A stretch of 55,970 bases of DNA. Origin: Pseudoselenomonas ruminantium. GTDB lineage: Bacteria; Bacillota; Negativicutes; Selenomonadales; Selenomonadaceae. The DNA lies in contig CACZIV010000011.1 in NCBI GenBank assembly GCA_902781305.1, positions 1 through 55,970 of the forward strand, written 5' to 3'. The notes under the pieces are model-generated. The model saw nothing but the letters and a program-made list of their open reading frames with translations. It was not told the DNA's origin and did no database searches. Positions 26,247 through 36,410 of this stretch are shown here, piece by piece. Both the position numbers and the translations under genes were made by a program. Numbering within the stretch: the stretch's first letter is position 1; the number at the start of each line of letters is the position of its first letter.

Positions 26247-27845
26247 TTAGGGCTCCTTATGAATTTCCCAAATAATCCTCAGGCTAAGTATAAATGCGAT
26301 TAAATATCCCAAAACGCCCAACAGGGGTATTTCCATTATTTTAGGCGTCATCTGCGTTGTACAAATCGTACTTGACCCCAGCAGCAGCGCTGCTACCAGC
26401 ACCGCCAATATCACCTTGTTAATCATGCGGTCAAGATGCCGCAGAGGTTCTTCTGACCCCGTGACATCGAGATTCACCTTGGTCTGACCGCTCATGGTCA
26501 TTTTGAGAATATCCGAAATCTGTTCGGGCAGCTGGGCTGATTTTTTTAGGAGCATTACACCTTCCTGCTTAGCCTTTTCAAGCTCGTCCTTCCAGTCAAA
26601 ATTCCTCTTGTAGTCCACAGCAAGGCTGCGGGCAAAGATTTCCACGAAGCTGACCTTCGGGCAGCAAAGCCGCATAACGCCTTCTACCGTCAGCACGCCA
26701 CGCGCAAACATCGAAAGTCCCTGCGGACAGGCAATATGGTGAACACGCATCAGATTCATAATCTGACGGGTCAGTACCCCCATCTGCAATTCGCTGAAGT
26801 CCAGACTGCTGTACTGCGCCAGCATGGCATCAATGTCCTGATAAAGCGCCGTATGGTTGACTTTCCCCTTAACAATCCCCAGGGAAAGTACCGCCGCCTT
26901 CATTTCAAAGGTATCATGATGTGCCAAGGAGTATATCGCCTTGCGGATAGCCGCCCGGTCACGCCCGGACAGCCTGCCCATCATGCCTAAATCTAGCCAG
27001 ACAATGCGGCCATTGCGAATCCAGATATTGCCGGGGTGAGGGTCTGCATGGAAGAATCCGTCCTCGATAATCTGCCGCACATAATTTTCACCCAAGCGAC
27101 GGCCCAACGTATTGATATCATAGCCCCGCTCCTTGAGCTTGGCAAAATCGTCAATACAGATACCATCCACATACTCCATCACCAAAATATGCTGCATGGA
27201 AAGATTGCGGAAAACCCGCGGGCAGGTTACATAATCCACATCCCGGTTGAGATGCGTAAATTCTTCAATATGGTCAGCTTCCATGAGAAAGTCCATTTCC
27301 TGCTTGGCAATGGTCCACATTTCATCGAGCACCATATTGAAGTCGATAACATCCTGGGAACGGCTCACCACTTTCAGTAGTGTAGCCGCCCGCTTTAACA
27401 GGACGATATCCTTGCTCATTATCTCATATATACCAGGCCGCTGTACCTTCACCACTACTTTTTCTCCGGTGGTGAGCACTGCCCGATGAACCTGCGCAAT
27501 ACTGGCGGAGCCGATGGCTTCCTCATCAATATAAGAGAACACCTGATTCCAACGGCGGTTGTATTCCCGCTCAATAACCTCCACCACAGTGGTAAAGGGC
27601 ATCGGTTTGGCCTCAGACTGCAGTTTCATCAATTCATCGCAGTATTCCGGCGGCAGAAAATCGGGGCGCATACTCATAACCTGGCCTAACTTTACAAAAG
27701 TAGGGCCTAAGTCTTCAAGGATTTGCCGCAGTTTTTCCGGAGTTACGCCCTTGACGATATCCCGCTTTCTAAGCACCGCCACCATTTCCTTCAGGCGGTT
27801 GGCGGTGCCAGCATCTTCACTTTTCTTAAAGAATTGTCCCAGCAT
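26247..27845 (-). CDS. AarF/UbiB (ABC1) family atypical kinase
   Basis: This 532-residue membrane protein belongs to the UbiB/ABC1 group of atypical kinases, linked to quinone or lipid metabolism. Hallmarks are the KxGQ segment FVKLGQVMSMRPDFLPP, the nucleotide-binding VVVKVQRPG, the catalytic FFHADPHPGNIWI and WLDLGMMGR, and two C-terminal membrane helices. The start at 27845 follows AAAGGAG; an upstream ATG lacks one. It lies between aroH and the ABC-F gene, all on the minus strand with short gaps. The exact role in Negativicutes is unknown to me. Confidence 0.93.
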   Translation of the reverse strand: MLGQFFKKSEDAGTANRLKEMVAVLRKRDIVKGVTPEKLRQILEDLGPTFVKLGQVMSMRPDFLPPEYCDELMKLQSEAKPMPFTTVVEVIEREYNRRWNQVFSYIDEEAIGSASIAQVHRAVLTTGEKVVVKVQRPGIYEIMSKDIVLLKRAATLLKVVSRSQDVIDFNMVLDEMWTIAKQEMDFLMEADHIEEFTHLNRDVDYVTCPRVFRNLSMQHILVMEYVDGICIDDFAKLKERGYDINTLGRRLGENYVRQIIEDGFFHADPHPGNIWIRNGRIVWLDLGMMGRLSGRDRAAIRKAIYSLAHHDTFEMKAAVLSLGIVKGKVNHTALYQDIDAMLAQYSSLDFSELQMGVLTRQIMNLMRVHHIACPQGLSMFARGVLTVEGVMRLCCPKVSFVEIFARSLAVDYKRNFDWKDELEKAKQEGVMLLKKSAQLPEQISDILKMTMSGQTKVNLDVTGSEEPLRHLDRMINKVILAVLVAALLLGSSTICTTQMTPKIMEIPLLGVLGYLIAFILSLRIIWEIHKEP

Positions 27846-27891
27846 AGTACTGGCTCCTTTAGTCATAAGTCTGCTTCTATGTTGATGTTAC

Positions 27892-29514
27892 TTATTTCTT
27901 GCCGTATTTCTCTGCTAACTGCTGTTTCACCGTTTCATTGGCCAGAAAGTCATCATACGTCGTCACGCGGTCAACTACCCCATCCGGCGTAATGTCAATG
28001 ATACGGTTGGCAATGGTCTGCACGAACTCATGGTCATGGGACACAAAGAGTGCCGTGCCGCCAAAGGCGATAAGACCGTTATTGAGTGCCGTGATGGATT
28101 CCAAATCCAGATGGTTGGTCGGCTCATCCATCAACAGGACATTGGCACCGGAGAGCATCATCTTGGACAGCATGCAGCGCACACGCTCACCACCGGAGAG
28201 TACAGACGCTTTCTTCAAACTTTCCTCACCGGAGAAGAGCATACGGCCTAAGAAGCCGCGCACAAAGGTTTCATCCGGGTCTTTGGAATACTGACGCAGC
28301 CAATCTACAAGCGACAGGGACACACCGTCAAAGTAAGCGGAGTTATCTGCCGGCAGATAAGCCTGCGTGGTCGTTACGCCCCATTTGAACGTACCTTCAT
28401 CCGGTTCTTCCTCGCCCATGAGAATCTTAAAGAGCATGGTCTTACCGATGCTGTTCGGGCCGACGAAAGCCACCTTGTCGCCGCGCTTCAGCGTGAAGCT
28501 GACATTTTTGAGCACCTGCTCGCCATCAACGGTCTTGGAAATGCCGTCCACCTGCAGGAGCTGGTCACCAGCTTCGCGGTCCGGCGTAAAGGCAATGTAT
28601 GGATAACGACGGGAAGACGGCTTGATGTCCTCCACCTTGATTTTATCGAGGAGTTTTTTACGGCTGGTTGCCTGCTTGGATTTAGCTGCATTAGCAGCAA
28701 AGCGGGCAATAAAGTTCTGCAATTCCTTGATTTTTTCCTCAGCCTTTTTGTTCTGCTCTTTCTGCAGCTGCAGAGCCAGCTGACTGGACTGATACCAGAA
28801 GTCATAGTTGCCCGCGTAGAGCTGAATGGCACCGAAGTCTACATCACAGATATAGGTGCAAACCTGATTGAGGAAATGACGGTCATGAGATACCACGATA
28901 ACGGTATTTTCAAAACCAGCCAGGAAATCTTCCAGCCAGTTGATGCTTTCTACGTCCAAATGGTTGGTCGGCTCGTCCAGGAGAAGGATATCCGGATTGC
29001 CAAAGAGTGCCTGTGCCAGAAGTACACGCACCTTTTCCTTGGCCGTGAGGTCCGCCATCTTCATGGTGTGTTCTTCTTCGGGAATGCCCAGACCATTTAA
29101 GAGGCGGGCAGCTTCAGACTCCGCATCCCAACCGTTGAGTTCGGCAAATTCGGCTTCAAGCTCTGATGCCTTCATGCCATCTTCTTCGGAGAAATCCGGC
29201 TTGGCATACAGGGCATCTTTTTCGTCCATGATTTCGACCAGACGCTTATGCCCCATGATAACCGTACGCAAAACTTCATAATCATCATAAGCATAATGGT
29301 CCTGCTGCAATACAGCCAAACGCTCACCCGGCGTAATTTCGATATTACCGCCAGTCGGTTCAATCTCGCCGGACAGCAATTTCAAAAACGTGGATTTACC
29401 GGCACCATTGGCGCCGATAATACCATAGCAGTTACCCGGCGTAAATTTCAGATTTACATCCTTGTAAAGTACACGCTTGCCAAATTGTAAACTAACATTG
29501 TTGGTCGTAATCAT
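27892..29514 (-). CDS. ABC-F ATPase, YbiT-like
   Basis: ABC-F proteins act on the ribosome rather than in membranes. The 540 residues contain two ABC domains joined by a basic linker (about residues 240-310, FIARFAANAAKSKQATSRKK). Domain one has GIIGANGAGKSTFLK and LLLDEPTNHLDVES, but its signature reads LTAKEKVRVLLAQAL, the degenerate form also seen in E. coli YbiT. Domain two has FVGPNSIGKTMLFK, LSGGERVRC and LLMDEPTNHLDLES. The overall match in order and length is to YbiT rather than EttA or Uup. It is a probable translation factor; antibiotic resistance is not indicated. Confidence 0.93.
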   Translation of the reverse strand: MITTNNVSLQFGKRVLYKDVNLKFTPGNCYGIIGANGAGKSTFLKLLSGEIEPTGGNIEITPGERLAVLQQDHYAYDDYEVLRTVIMGHKRLVEIMDEKDALYAKPDFSEEDGMKASELEAEFAELNGWDAESEAARLLNGLGIPEEEHTMKMADLTAKEKVRVLLAQALFGNPDILLLDEPTNHLDVESINWLEDFLAGFENTVIVVSHDRHFLNQVCTYICDVDFGAIQLYAGNYDFWYQSSQLALQLQKEQNKKAEEKIKELQNFIARFAANAAKSKQATSRKKLLDKIKVEDIKPSSRRYPYIAFTPDREAGDQLLQVDGISKTVDGEQVLKNVSFTLKRGDKVAFVGPNSIGKTMLFKILMGEEEPDEGTFKWGVTTTQAYLPADNSAYFDGVSLSLVDWLRQYSKDPDETFVRGFLGRMLFSGEESLKKASVLSGGERVRCMLSKMMLSGANVLLMDEPTNHLDLESITALNNGLIAFGGTALFVSHDHEFVQTIANRIIDITPDGVVDRVTTYDDFLANETVKQQLAEKYGKK

Positions 29515-29546
29515 AAGTTATTAATATCCTCTCATCTTGTAATTAA

Positions 29547-30329
29547 TTAACGTGACAACATTTCGCGGAACATACTCATAATGCTCTGCCCATAGGTATA
29601 CCCCGGAACTGCCCAACGGCCATTGAGATCCGTCCAGCTGTTCAAGGTCCGTGAACCATACGTGTTACGCACCAGGCCATAGCGGGGATCTACCACCTGT
29701 TCACTCGGCTGGCGGGTAGAAGCATAGGCCAGTAAATGCTGAATCTGTGCCCGCACACCCAGCTGAGCCGAACTGAAATAAGCGCCCTTCACCTCACTGC
29801 TGGTCGTTCCCAAACCGCAGTAGTTGTTCTGGTCAGGTGTTACCGTTCCACCATAGCGGAAGAATCCCGTTTCCTTTAAGGCCTGAGCAAAGGCAACATC
29901 CGGACGAATCCCCTCACGTGCGCCTTCTTCGTAATAGTAGGCCACCAGTTCCTGCGGCGATACCGAGATATCCGGCCGGGGATTTACGCTTAACAGATAC
30001 TTCACACATTGTTCCTGACTGGCAAGCGGCGTTCCCATGATGGAATCATCATAAGCCGATACCGTCTGATGAACCTTAATGGTGTTTTCCACCTTCTCGA
30101 CAGGCGGATTCAGGATGGCATCAATGCGGGATTCCAGGCTGCGCGTTCCGCGTTCCACGGTACGGGTGCTGTTTCCTCCCATATTTAGCTTATGATGGGT
30201 ATCCACCTTGGTTTCCATTTCCGGATTCATCGCCATATGACGGGCTTCGCTGTAATCAGGCACAGCAAAAGCCAAGCTGCCAGCCAACAGGCCAGCCATA
30301 ACCACTCTCGAACAACGGTCAAATATCAC
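29547..30329 (-). CDS. Secreted glucosaminidase-domain protein
   Basis: The 260-residue protein has an N-terminal signal sequence (MIFDRCSRVVMAGLLAGSLA) ending in ARHMA. An unstructured region follows, then a C-terminal GH73-like N-acetylglucosaminidase domain (about 120-260) with YYYEEGAREGIRPDVAFAQA, the catalytic glutamate in LKETGFF, and NYCGLGTT. Such enzymes cleave peptidoglycan. I place the start at a GTG (30329) because AAGGAG lies 10 bases before it and a clean signal peptide begins there. A longer frame would overlap the upstream permease gene. Confidence 0.87.
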   Translation of the reverse strand: MIFDRCSRVVMAGLLAGSLAFAVPDYSEARHMAMNPEMETKVDTHHKLNMGGNSTRTVERGTRSLESRIDAILNPPVEKVENTIKVHQTVSAYDDSIMGTPLASQEQCVKYLLSVNPRPDISVSPQELVAYYYEEGAREGIRPDVAFAQALKETGFFRYGGTVTPDQNNYCGLGTTSSEVKGAYFSSAQLGVRAQIQHLLAYASTRQPSEQVVDPRYGLVRNTYGSRTLNSWTDLNGRWAVPGYTYGQSIMSMFREMLSR

Positions 30330-30351
30330 GAACAGTACACTCCTTAACTTA

Positions 30352-31608
30352 TCAAAACAGACTTCCATAGACATAATAAAGGGCAAAAATGCCGCTTATT
30401 AACCAAACAATTCCTGCCACCTGCCGGAATTTCCCGGCCATGCTCATAAACAACGTATAACCAATTAGTGAAATTCCCAAAGCCGTGGCAAAATTTCCCG
30501 TCAGCGGCAGCAGCAAAACCAACACGCTAATGGCCAACACCTCAGCCCGCCGCTCCAAAGCATTTTCCGAAAGCGGACAGTCCTGCACTGCTGCCAGCAA
30601 CAGTAAAAAGCCGCTGCCCACGAGCACAGGTACTGCCATGGCCGGGAAAGCTGCCATAGCCGCAATAATCGGTTCACAAAACAGTGCCCCGACAAAAAGC
30701 AGGGCCGCAGCCAAAAGCCCCCGTCGGCCATTTCCTTCTGCAGGAACTGCCGATACCGGGGAAATAACCAGCGGCGGTACACCGCACAGCGCCCCTAAGG
30801 TGCCCAACGCAAACAGGAAGCGGACGCCCTCTGCAGGCTTGCCTGCCCGGGACAAAGCTGAAAATGTACTCCAGTGAATTGCACTGAGCATAGCCAGCAG
30901 ACTGAGCACGGTCACAAGATAAAAGGCACTGTTTTGGACATCCGAAACGCCTAAAGACAACTGGCCAAACACTTTTTCCAACCCCTCCGGGAGAAAAAAA
31001 GGCGCTGCAGGAATCACCCAAAAACCTTCGCTAAAAGTAACTGCGCCTGTAACCACCATACCGGAAAACAAGGCACTACGCCAGCCACCAGCCAGCAGGG
31101 CCATGGTCAGCACAATACCGGCCATGCTCCAATACATCAGCGAGTCAGCAGCGTCGCCCAGCATCGTAACCTGCCAGGGCGAGTTAATCACAATACGCCC
31201 CATCTTCAAGCCCAAACAGATTAAAAATACCGCCAGCGCCAGCTTTATCCCCCAGGGAAATATCCGCGGCAGATTCCAGCGTGGAAGATAGGTACTACCC
31301 TGCCAAAGGAGCATGCCCAACAGTGAGGCGGAAAAGCTAATGCCCAGCACGGCCTGCCAGCCTAAACCATGGGAAATGGCCACAATAAAGACCAAATACC
31401 CGGTTGCGGTCAAAGATGGCGTCAAAACAACACCATACCGCTTGTAAGCAGACCACAATGTTCCCGCCAGCGACAACAACACACCTGCTGTATAACTGCC
31501 GGCAAAATCCATTCCCGCCTGCTGCAACATGGAAGCTGCCGCTGTAAATATCGCCAAAGAGGCCATCGCCATGGTCACCCCGGCGAAAATATCCCGGCCA
31601 AAACGCAT
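30352..31608 (-). CDS. NCS2-like (AzgA-type) permease
   Basis: This 418-residue integral membrane protein has about 12-14 predicted helices. The segments GVVLTPSLTATGYLVF, CGVPPLVISPVSAVPAEGNG and ALFCEPIIAAMAAFPAMAVP correspond to conserved parts of the AzgA branch of nucleobase permeases. Substrate is therefore likely a purine, but key binding residues cannot be judged by eye. The start at 31608 follows GGAGG. It precedes the glucosaminidase gene by 22 bases, possibly as one transcript. Confidence 0.75.
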   Translation of the reverse strand: MRFGRDIFAGVTMAMASLAIFTAAASMLQQAGMDFAGSYTAGVLLSLAGTLWSAYKRYGVVLTPSLTATGYLVFIVAISHGLGWQAVLGISFSASLLGMLLWQGSTYLPRWNLPRIFPWGIKLALAVFLICLGLKMGRIVINSPWQVTMLGDAADSLMYWSMAGIVLTMALLAGGWRSALFSGMVVTGAVTFSEGFWVIPAAPFFLPEGLEKVFGQLSLGVSDVQNSAFYLVTVLSLLAMLSAIHWSTFSALSRAGKPAEGVRFLFALGTLGALCGVPPLVISPVSAVPAEGNGRRGLLAAALLFVGALFCEPIIAAMAAFPAMAVPVLVGSGFLLLLAAVQDCPLSENALERRAEVLAISVLVLLLPLTGNFATALGISLIGYTLFMSMAGKFRQVAGIVWLISGIFALYYVYGSLF

Positions 31609-31672
31609 AAACAGCTCATCCTCCATACAGTACACTAATTTTATTTTAACACAGGACAGGCAAAAAAGACAA

Positions 31673-33286
31673 TTACCGCTCAGTTAAAAACATATAAGCT
31701 GCCTTCATCCCATCAACTGCAGCACTCATAATGCCCCCGGCGTAGCCGGCACCTTCTCCCATAGGATAAAGTCCGTTTATGCCCTCTGCCAGCATCGTTT
31801 CCCGGCTGCGGCAGATACGACAGGGCGCAGAAGAACGTGCCTCCACACCGGTCATTACTGCGCCCTTATCGGCAAAACCCTTGATTTTATGGTCAAAATG
31901 CGGCAGCGCACCTTCCAGCGTGCGGGTAAGAAAATCTGGCAGGCACTTATGCAAGTCCACCGCTTTTACCCCCGGCTGATAGGTCGGCGTGGTCAAGAAC
32001 TGCGTAGAACCAAACGTGCCCCCCAGGAAATCCCCTACGGTCTGCACCGGCGCATGATAATTCCGGCCGCCGAGGTCAAAGGCCAGCTTTTCCAGTTTAT
32101 CCTGCAGATTCATGCCCGCGAGCACTTCCTGGCCGAAATCCTCAGGCCCCACCTGCACCAACAGTGCACTGTTGGCAATGCCGGAATCACGCTTGTAATT
32201 GCTCATTCCGTTCGTGCAGACCTGTTCTTTAAGCGACGTTGCTGCAACCACCTGTCCGCCGGGACACATACAGAAGGAATACGCCCCGCGTCCAGTCACA
32301 GGGTCCTTATAGGTCAGCGCATAGTCCGCCACCGGCAGGCGGGGATGACCCGCATCCTCACCGTATTGCGCTCGGTCGATAAATTCCTGCGGATGCTCAA
32401 TGCGCACGCCGATAGCAAAGGGTTTTGCCTCCATTTTCAAGCCTTTTGCCAACAGCATGCGATAAGTATCGCGGGCTGAATGGCCAATTCCCATAAAGAC
32501 CTGCTGACAGACAATGCGTTCTTCATCGTTGACGATGACCGCCTGCACCTGACCCTGCTCGATTTCCATATCCGTAACCTGCGCATTAAAGCGGACTTCA
32601 CCACCCAAGCGGATGATTTCCTTGCGGATGTTTTTGACCACGCCCTGCAATAAATCCGTACCGATATGCGGCTTATGCAAATAGCGTATTTCCTCAGGCG
32701 CCCCGGCCGCGATAAAAGCCTCCAGCACATCCTGAATATGTCCGTCACTAATGCGGGTAGTCAGCTTGCCATCCGAGAATGTACCCGCACCACCTTCACC
32801 AAACTGCACATTGGAACGCTCATCCAATGTCCCCGTCTGCCAGAAGCACTCTATGGCCGCCTTACGGCTGTCCACATCACCGCCGCGTTCCAAGACCAAC
32901 GGATTCCAGCCCGCTTTAGCCAATGTCAATGCCGCAAACATGCCTGCAGGGCCAAAACCGACCACCACAGGACGCAAATCATGATTTGTATGCGCACGGA
33001 AATTTAATGGAGCAGCCTTCTTCGGCACCAAAATTTCCACATTTTTATCCTTGCGCAGTTTTTGCAGCACTTTCTTCTCCGGCATATTCACCGACACATC
33101 CAGCATATAAACAAACTGCACCGGCGCGCCATGATAACGGCGGGCATCTACAGCCTTACGTACAATTACCACCTCAGCAACAGCCTGAGGTGGTAATTGC
33201 AATCGCTTGGCTGCAAGTGTTCTCAACGGGCGCTCATCATCAAAAGCCACCTGTAAGTTTTTTATACGAATCACTTGAACCTTCAC
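31673..33286 (-). CDS. NAD(P)/FAD-dependent oxidoreductase
   Basis: This 537-residue flavoprotein has an N-terminal alpha/beta extension (1-90), a Rossmann FAD-binding motif VVVGFGPAGMFAALTLAKAG, GEGGAGTFSDGKLTTR, and a C-terminal GAGYAGGIMSAAVDG. This arrangement is that of a widespread bacterial family of unknown substrate. The start is a GTG overlapping the cdaR stop by 4 bases; a second GTG four codons later is also possible. The coupling to cdaA-cdaR is notable because glmM usually occupies this place. Confidence 0.88.
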   Translation of the reverse strand: MKVQVIRIKNLQVAFDDERPLRTLAAKRLQLPPQAVAEVVIVRKAVDARRYHGAPVQFVYMLDVSVNMPEKKVLQKLRKDKNVEILVPKKAAPLNFRAHTNHDLRPVVVGFGPAGMFAALTLAKAGWNPLVLERGGDVDSRKAAIECFWQTGTLDERSNVQFGEGGAGTFSDGKLTTRISDGHIQDVLEAFIAAGAPEEIRYLHKPHIGTDLLQGVVKNIRKEIIRLGGEVRFNAQVTDMEIEQGQVQAVIVNDEERIVCQQVFMGIGHSARDTYRMLLAKGLKMEAKPFAIGVRIEHPQEFIDRAQYGEDAGHPRLPVADYALTYKDPVTGRGAYSFCMCPGGQVVAATSLKEQVCTNGMSNYKRDSGIANSALLVQVGPEDFGQEVLAGMNLQDKLEKLAFDLGGRNYHAPVQTVGDFLGGTFGSTQFLTTPTYQPGVKAVDLHKCLPDFLTRTLEGALPHFDHKIKGFADKGAVMTGVEARSSAPCRICRSRETMLAEGINGLYPMGEGAGYAGGIMSAAVDGMKAAYMFLTER

Positions 33287-34236
33287 TCCATACCTTTACT
33301 TGTTTTCTTATTCTTCACCACAATATGCGCCAACACATCATGATTAGTGACCGTTACCCCTGGCGGGAGTTCCAGTTTAACGGTCTTATTGGTATTCTTA
33401 TACACATCCGCCAACGAAATCTTTTCGGTATTCACCGAAGTTAAATTGGCAATGACATTTTCTGCACCGGCAATCTCAATTTGCAGCGGGTCCGGTTTGA
33501 TGGCCACCAGTTCCAGGGCACTGTTCAAATCATCCCCGGGAACAGGCGTTATCGTGACAATTTTCTTGGTCAGGCCTCTGGCCATACGTACAGCCACATA
33601 CATCGTAGACGGCTGAATGGTTACTCCGGACACCTCCCGGCCATCCGCATTGATTGCCGTCAGCGGCACCTGCAGGGAAAAATCTGTCTCATTTTTGCTA
33701 GTAAGCCCTACGTAGCCAATAAGCCTTTCTACTTCATTTACCAGCGAAGATGGTCCTTCCACCGTCACTTCTTCACTGGCTTGTGTAACACTTGCTACCG
33801 TCACGCCACTGGCCGGCGAACCATTGACATTGATATCTGCCCGCACTTTACGCTGTACGATTGGGTCCAACATAACCTCCATGGTTCCCGGATATACATC
33901 CACCAGTTCGAACCCCTGAGGCATATCGACTTTGACCTTATACTCTTTCTTCCCTGCTTCCGCACCATGCAAATCCACATAAGCACGGAAATCCGCATCG
34001 CCATTGTTGACAAAAAGCGACCGCACCCCACGCACAGTAATCTTGACTTTATCCTCATTCTGCGTGACCTTATACCCCTCCGGTACATTAACCAATTGAA
34101 CCGGAATCGTAAAATTTGCTTCCGTAGAAGGGTTTTGATCATTCATCACATAGCCCCAAAGGATTACCGCCACCAATATAGAAGCGATCTTAGCCGCTAA
34201 ATTACGCTGAATCAAACTGCGAAAGCTGGAAATCAT
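33283..34236 (-). CDS. cdaR: CdaA regulatory protein, YbbR-domain
   Basis: CdaR is a membrane-anchored extracytoplasmic protein that modulates CdaA. The 317-residue product has one N-terminal membrane helix (about 15-31, IASILVAVILWGYVMN) followed by about four YbbR-type beta-rich repeats, visible as recurring VPEGYKV, PQGFELVDVYPGTMEV and SASGVTV-like strands. Its start overlaps the cdaA stop by 4 bases, and its own stop overlaps the FAD oxidoreductase start. Confidence 0.92.
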   Translation of the reverse strand: MISSFRSLIQRNLAAKIASILVAVILWGYVMNDQNPSTEANFTIPVQLVNVPEGYKVTQNEDKVKITVRGVRSLFVNNGDADFRAYVDLHGAEAGKKEYKVKVDMPQGFELVDVYPGTMEVMLDPIVQRKVRADINVNGSPASGVTVASVTQASEEVTVEGPSSLVNEVERLIGYVGLTSKNETDFSLQVPLTAINADGREVSGVTIQPSTMYVAVRMARGLTKKIVTITPVPGDDLNSALELVAIKPDPLQIEIAGAENVIANLTSVNTEKISLADVYKNTNKTVKLELPPGVTVTNHDVLAHIVVKNKKTSKGME

Positions 34237-35072
34237 TTCTTCTTCCTCCAGTTCATCACCATATCCTTAATCGTTGTGTTCGGCATCTCAAAGGCAGGCA
34301 TCAATACCTCCTTCAAATATTCCGGACTTAAATGCCGCATGATATGCCCATTTTCGGCTACGGAAATCGTTCCGGTTTCCTCGCTGACCACGACAATCAG
34401 CGCATCGCACTGCTCCGAAAGGCCGATAGCCGCTCGATGGCGGGTTCCCAATTCCGTGGAAAGCGTGCGATTTTCCGTCAGCGGCAAAAGACAGCCCGCA
34501 GCAATCAGACGATTGCCCCGGATAACCGTAGCACCATCATGCAGCGGCGTATTGACAATAAAGACATTTAACAAAAACTCTGCCGAAATAAGTCCATCAA
34601 TCTGAATCCCTGTGGCGCTGACATCATTTAAGCCCATATTGCGCTCAATGACCAATAGCGCCCCCGTTTTCGTAGCCGCCAGCTGCTTAACCGCTTTGGT
34701 GATTTCATCCACCAAATGTCTGGCCTGCTCATCATCGAGTAATGCCGACGAGCCTAAAAAGCGCCCCTGCCCCAAATGCTCCAAGGCGCGCCGCAATTCC
34801 GGCTGAAAGACGATGGGCAATGCCACAAACAGCAGGGTCACGGTTTTTTGCAGCAGCCAGGATATCACATGCAAATCCAGCCAGCTGCACACCATGGTTA
34901 CGGCCAGCAGAACCAATATCCCTTTGACCAGCGTAATGGCCCGTGTATCCTGCAGCATTTCATAGACTTTATACAAGATTGCCGCCACTATCAGGATGTC
35001 CAACACATCAAACCACCCAATGGTGGAAAGAATCCCATGAAATTGTGCTGGCAACGTAAAATCAATCGGCAT
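34233..35072 (-). CDS. cdaA: Diadenylate cyclase CdaA
   Basis: CdaA makes cyclic di-AMP, which controls potassium and osmotic balance, from two ATP. The 279-residue protein has three N-terminal membrane helices (about 20-90) and the DAC domain with both catalytic signatures: DGA in NTPLHDGATVIRG and RHR in GTRHRAAIGLSE. It forms an overlapping operon with cdaR and an FAD oxidoreductase; glmM is absent here. Confidence 0.96.
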   Translation of the reverse strand: MPIDFTLPAQFHGILSTIGWFDVLDILIVAAILYKVYEMLQDTRAITLVKGILVLLAVTMVCSWLDLHVISWLLQKTVTLLFVALPIVFQPELRRALEHLGQGRFLGSSALLDDEQARHLVDEITKAVKQLAATKTGALLVIERNMGLNDVSATGIQIDGLISAEFLLNVFIVNTPLHDGATVIRGNRLIAAGCLLPLTENRTLSTELGTRHRAAIGLSEQCDALIVVVSEETGTISVAENGHIMRHLSPEYLKEVLMPAFEMPNTTIKDMVMNWRKKK

Positions 35073-35206
35073 AAAACAAAACTCCCTAGTATTACATTCC
35101 TGTTATATCTTTACTCACTATTATAAAAAGAATTCGTGTTCTTTGTAAAGAATTCCTTGTCTTTATCGTAAAAAGTTTACGCCTTTTTTCTTAAAATAAC
35201 ATGAAA

Positions 35207-35244
35207 AAAGAGAATTGGCCGATAAAAATCAGCAAATTCTCTTT
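35207..35244 (-). terminator. Terminator of ilvE
   Basis: AAAGAGAATT (35207-35216) pairs with AATTCTCTTT (35235-35244), with GC/GC pairing inside and a T run on the minus strand. Confidence 0.8.
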
Positions 35245-35252
35245 ACCTGCAC

Positions 35253-36275
35253 TTATTTTATTTCGCGAATCCAGCCTTCCGGTGCTTCGACCGTACCGAG
35301 CTGCACACCGCGGAGCGTATTGTACAGTTTGGTGAGTACAGGGCCCATTTCCTGCATACCGCTCGGGAATGTGATTTCCTTGTCTTTGGCGACCACCTTG
35401 CCCACAGGGCAGATAACCGCTGCCGTACCACAAAGACCGGCTTCGGCAAAATCCTCCAGTTCCGTAAACTTCACCGGACGATGTTCGACCTTGTAGCCCA
35501 AGTTCTCAGCCAGCGTTACCAAAGAACGGCGGGTGATGGACGGCAGAATGGAACCGGACTTCGGCGTTACGATAACATTGTCCTTCGTGACGAAGAGGAA
35601 GTTAGCACCGCCTGTTTCTTCCACATAAGTACGGGTAGCAGCATCCAGATACATATTTTCATCAAAGCCGTTCTCATGCGCCAAAATGTACGGATGCAGG
35701 CTCATGGCATAGTTAAGGCCGGCTTTGATATCACCGGTACCATGTGGTGCTGCACGGTCAAAATCGCTGACACAAATCGTAATGGGTTTAATGCCGTTCT
35801 TGAAGTACGAGCCTACCGGCGTACCAAAGAGGCGGAACTGATACTCATCCGATGGCTTAACGCCAATAACCGGCCCCGTAGCGAACAGATACGGACGCAG
35901 ATACAACGCACCACCAGACTCATAAGGCGGAATCCAGTCCTTGTTCGCAGCGACCACCTGATCTACTGCTTCCATGAACATTTCTTCCGGTACGGGCGGC
36001 ATAACCAACCGTTTAGCGGAATCCATCATGCGCTTGGCATTCAAATCCGGGCGGAAAGTAACAATGCGCCCATCTTTGGTACGATAAGCCTTCAACCCTT
36101 CAAAAACTTCCTGGCAATACTGTAAAATACCAGCACACTCATTAAGTACAATGGTCGCATCTTCCGTCAGACCGCCTTTTTCCCAATGACCATCTTTATA
36201 GTTAGCCACATAACGCTTGGTAATCGGCTGATAGGTGAATCCTAACTTTGACCAATCAATATTTACATTTGCCAT
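35253..36275 (-). CDS. ilvE: Branched-chain amino acid aminotransferase
   Basis: This PLP enzyme converts between leucine, isoleucine or valine and their keto acids. At 340 residues it fits the longer bacterial BCAT form (fold type IV). Recognisable segments are CQEVFEGLKAYRTKDG, RPYLFATGPVIGVKPS, the YVEETGGANFLFV loop and EAGLCGTAAVICPVG. The start at 36275 is preceded by AAAAGGGG. No other ilv or leu genes are adjacent; a terminator follows it. Confidence 0.96.
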   Translation of the reverse strand: MANVNIDWSKLGFTYQPITKRYVANYKDGHWEKGGLTEDATIVLNECAGILQYCQEVFEGLKAYRTKDGRIVTFRPDLNAKRMMDSAKRLVMPPVPEEMFMEAVDQVVAANKDWIPPYESGGALYLRPYLFATGPVIGVKPSDEYQFRLFGTPVGSYFKNGIKPITICVSDFDRAAPHGTGDIKAGLNYAMSLHPYILAHENGFDENMYLDAATRTYVEETGGANFLFVTKDNVIVTPKSGSILPSITRRSLVTLAENLGYKVEHRPVKFTELEDFAEAGLCGTAAVICPVGKVVAKDKEITFPSGMQEMGPVLTKLYNTLRGVQLGTVEAPEGWIREIK

Positions 36276-36410
36276 GCTAAAACCCCTTTTCTTTTTCCTC
36301 AAAGTAACTTCATTTTATGCCTGCAATATACAAATGTCAAGATTTTCACCATTATTTTGCTAAAAATCAGCCAAAAGCACAACCACGTACATATGTAGCA
36401 TACAAATGTA

